From: Phycisphaeraceae bacterium
Lineage (GTDB): Bacteria > Planctomycetota > Phycisphaerae > Phycisphaerales > Phycisphaeraceae
Length of the DNA stretch: 64,000 bases
Reading direction: 5' to 3'
Assembly (NCBI GenBank): GCA_029260595.1
Contig: JAJDCY010000011.1
Coordinates: 48,707 to 112,706 of the forward strand
Shown: positions 63,742 to 64,000 of the stretch, one piece after another
Position numbering within the stretch: position 1 is the stretch's first letter
Layout: the number at the start of each line of letters is the position of its first letter
Position numbers and translations under genes: made by a program
Notes under the pieces: model-generated
The model's input: only the letters and a program-made list of their open reading frames with translations
Told to the model about the DNA's origin: nothing
Databases searched by the model: none

Positions 63742-63809
63742 GCCGCGCCCCCTCGTCCAGGCATTTAAAGGGGTCGGGAGTCATTGTTTGGCAGCGGCCC
63801 CCTCGTCCA
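63711..63809. repeat. Tandem 49/50-bp repeat at the RAYT transposase 3' end
   Basis: GGCATTTAAAGGGGTCGGGA-starting units at 63711-63759 and 63760-63809, sharing the AGTCATTGTT and CCCCCTCGTCCA portions. The second copy contains the stop of the minus-strand RAYT gene; the first extends into the PEP-CTERM gene's 3' end. Confidence 0.85.
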
Positions 63810-64000
63810 GGATCTTCCAAGGCCGCCCACGCTCGCGCAGCGTTGACGATAGCCCCAGACGCTCAGCCGTACGCTCCACCCACGACTCGTCGCCATAGGG
63901 CCGACCCCGCCGCACACTGCGTCGCAGCGCCTCAAGCTCCTCCTCGCTCGCCGCCTCATTCACCCACCCCCGCCACCGGCGAGGCCGATCGATCGGCCAC
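63781..64000 (-). CDS. RAYT (REP-associated tyrosine transposase), C-terminal part
   Basis: The last ~72 codons of a Y1-type RAYT, cut by the right window edge. WPIDRPRRWRGWVNEAAS leads to LRRSVRRGRPYGDESWVERT and RLGLSSTLRERGRPWK, the standard C-terminal signature. RAYTs mobilise REP palindromes such as those in this window. The stop lies inside the flanking repeat. Confidence 0.88.
   Translation of the reverse strand, partial: WPIDRPRRWRGWVNEAASEEELEALRRSVRRGRPYGDESWVERTAERLGLSSTLRERGRPWKILDEGAAAKQ

Overview
The window is GC-rich DNA that most resembles a planctomycete, probably of the class Phycisphaerae. This is inferred from at least six PEP-CTERM secreted proteins, an alternative bacterial GlmU, LPS heptose genes typical of a Gram-negative envelope, REP-type palindromes with a matching RAYT transposase, and a ParB/parS locus. 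No species can be named from the sequence alone.

Layout. 1-7.3 kb: partial 3-dehydroquinate synthase-like gene, amidohydrolase, OmpA-family lipoprotein, NxxGxVAF-repeat secreted protein, M29 aminopeptidase, phosphotransferase. 7.3-12.6 kb: a minus-strand signalling operon. Its first gene encodes a membrane protein with a well-conserved ethylene-binding domain. CHASE-PAS-PAS histidine kinase, CheY-like regulator and REC-histidine kinase genes follow. 12.8-19.2 kb: a minus-strand cluster behind a sigma70-type promoter, a SAM-I riboswitch and an intrinsic terminator. It encodes a threonine-synthase-like enzyme, a GG-tailed MoaD/ThiS sulfur carrier, a NIL-domain protein, a MoeB/ThiF adenylyltransferase, two DinB proteins and a class V cysteine desulfurase. 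The order suggests a thiocarboxylate-based methionine/homocysteine pathway. 19.3-22 kb: rpsG, rpsL and a Kef-type antiporter. 22-28.7 kb: small genes, then LPS functions (GT4 glycosyltransferase, WaaF, a membrane-anchored GmhB) and a HAD phosphatase carrying REP insertions in frame.

28.9-42.6 kb: three PEP-CTERM proteins, a GlmM-type mutase, a glycoside phosphorylase, a Re-citrate-synthase-like enzyme, an acyl carrier protein, a GlmU-like enzyme and NagB; several of these fit amino-sugar metabolism. 43-47.7 kb: a membrane protein and two adjacent PEP-CTERM proteins. 48-54 kb: a Dlt-like operon (SGNH/DltD-like protein, DltX-like microprotein, MBOAT acyltransferase, AMP ligase, carrier protein, and two membrane or exported proteins). 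54.4-60.3 kb: HEAT-repeat protein, aldo/keto reductase, FAD oxidoreductase, LysM protein, nitroreductase, MutM. 60.3-64 kb: a gene-free, partly AT-rich stretch with two perfect parS sites, parB without an adjacent parA, another PEP-CTERM protein, and the 3' end of a RAYT transposase.

Strand composition is block-like. Long stretches are C-rich or G-rich on the + strand whatever the gene direction, and some switches fall inside genes (glmM, the GH94-type gene, gmhB). The signalling operon is balanced and stands apart. REP elements and a second hairpin family (GGTGCCCACCCTACGGGG) are scattered through the accessory-like blocks and twice sit inside coding sequence.
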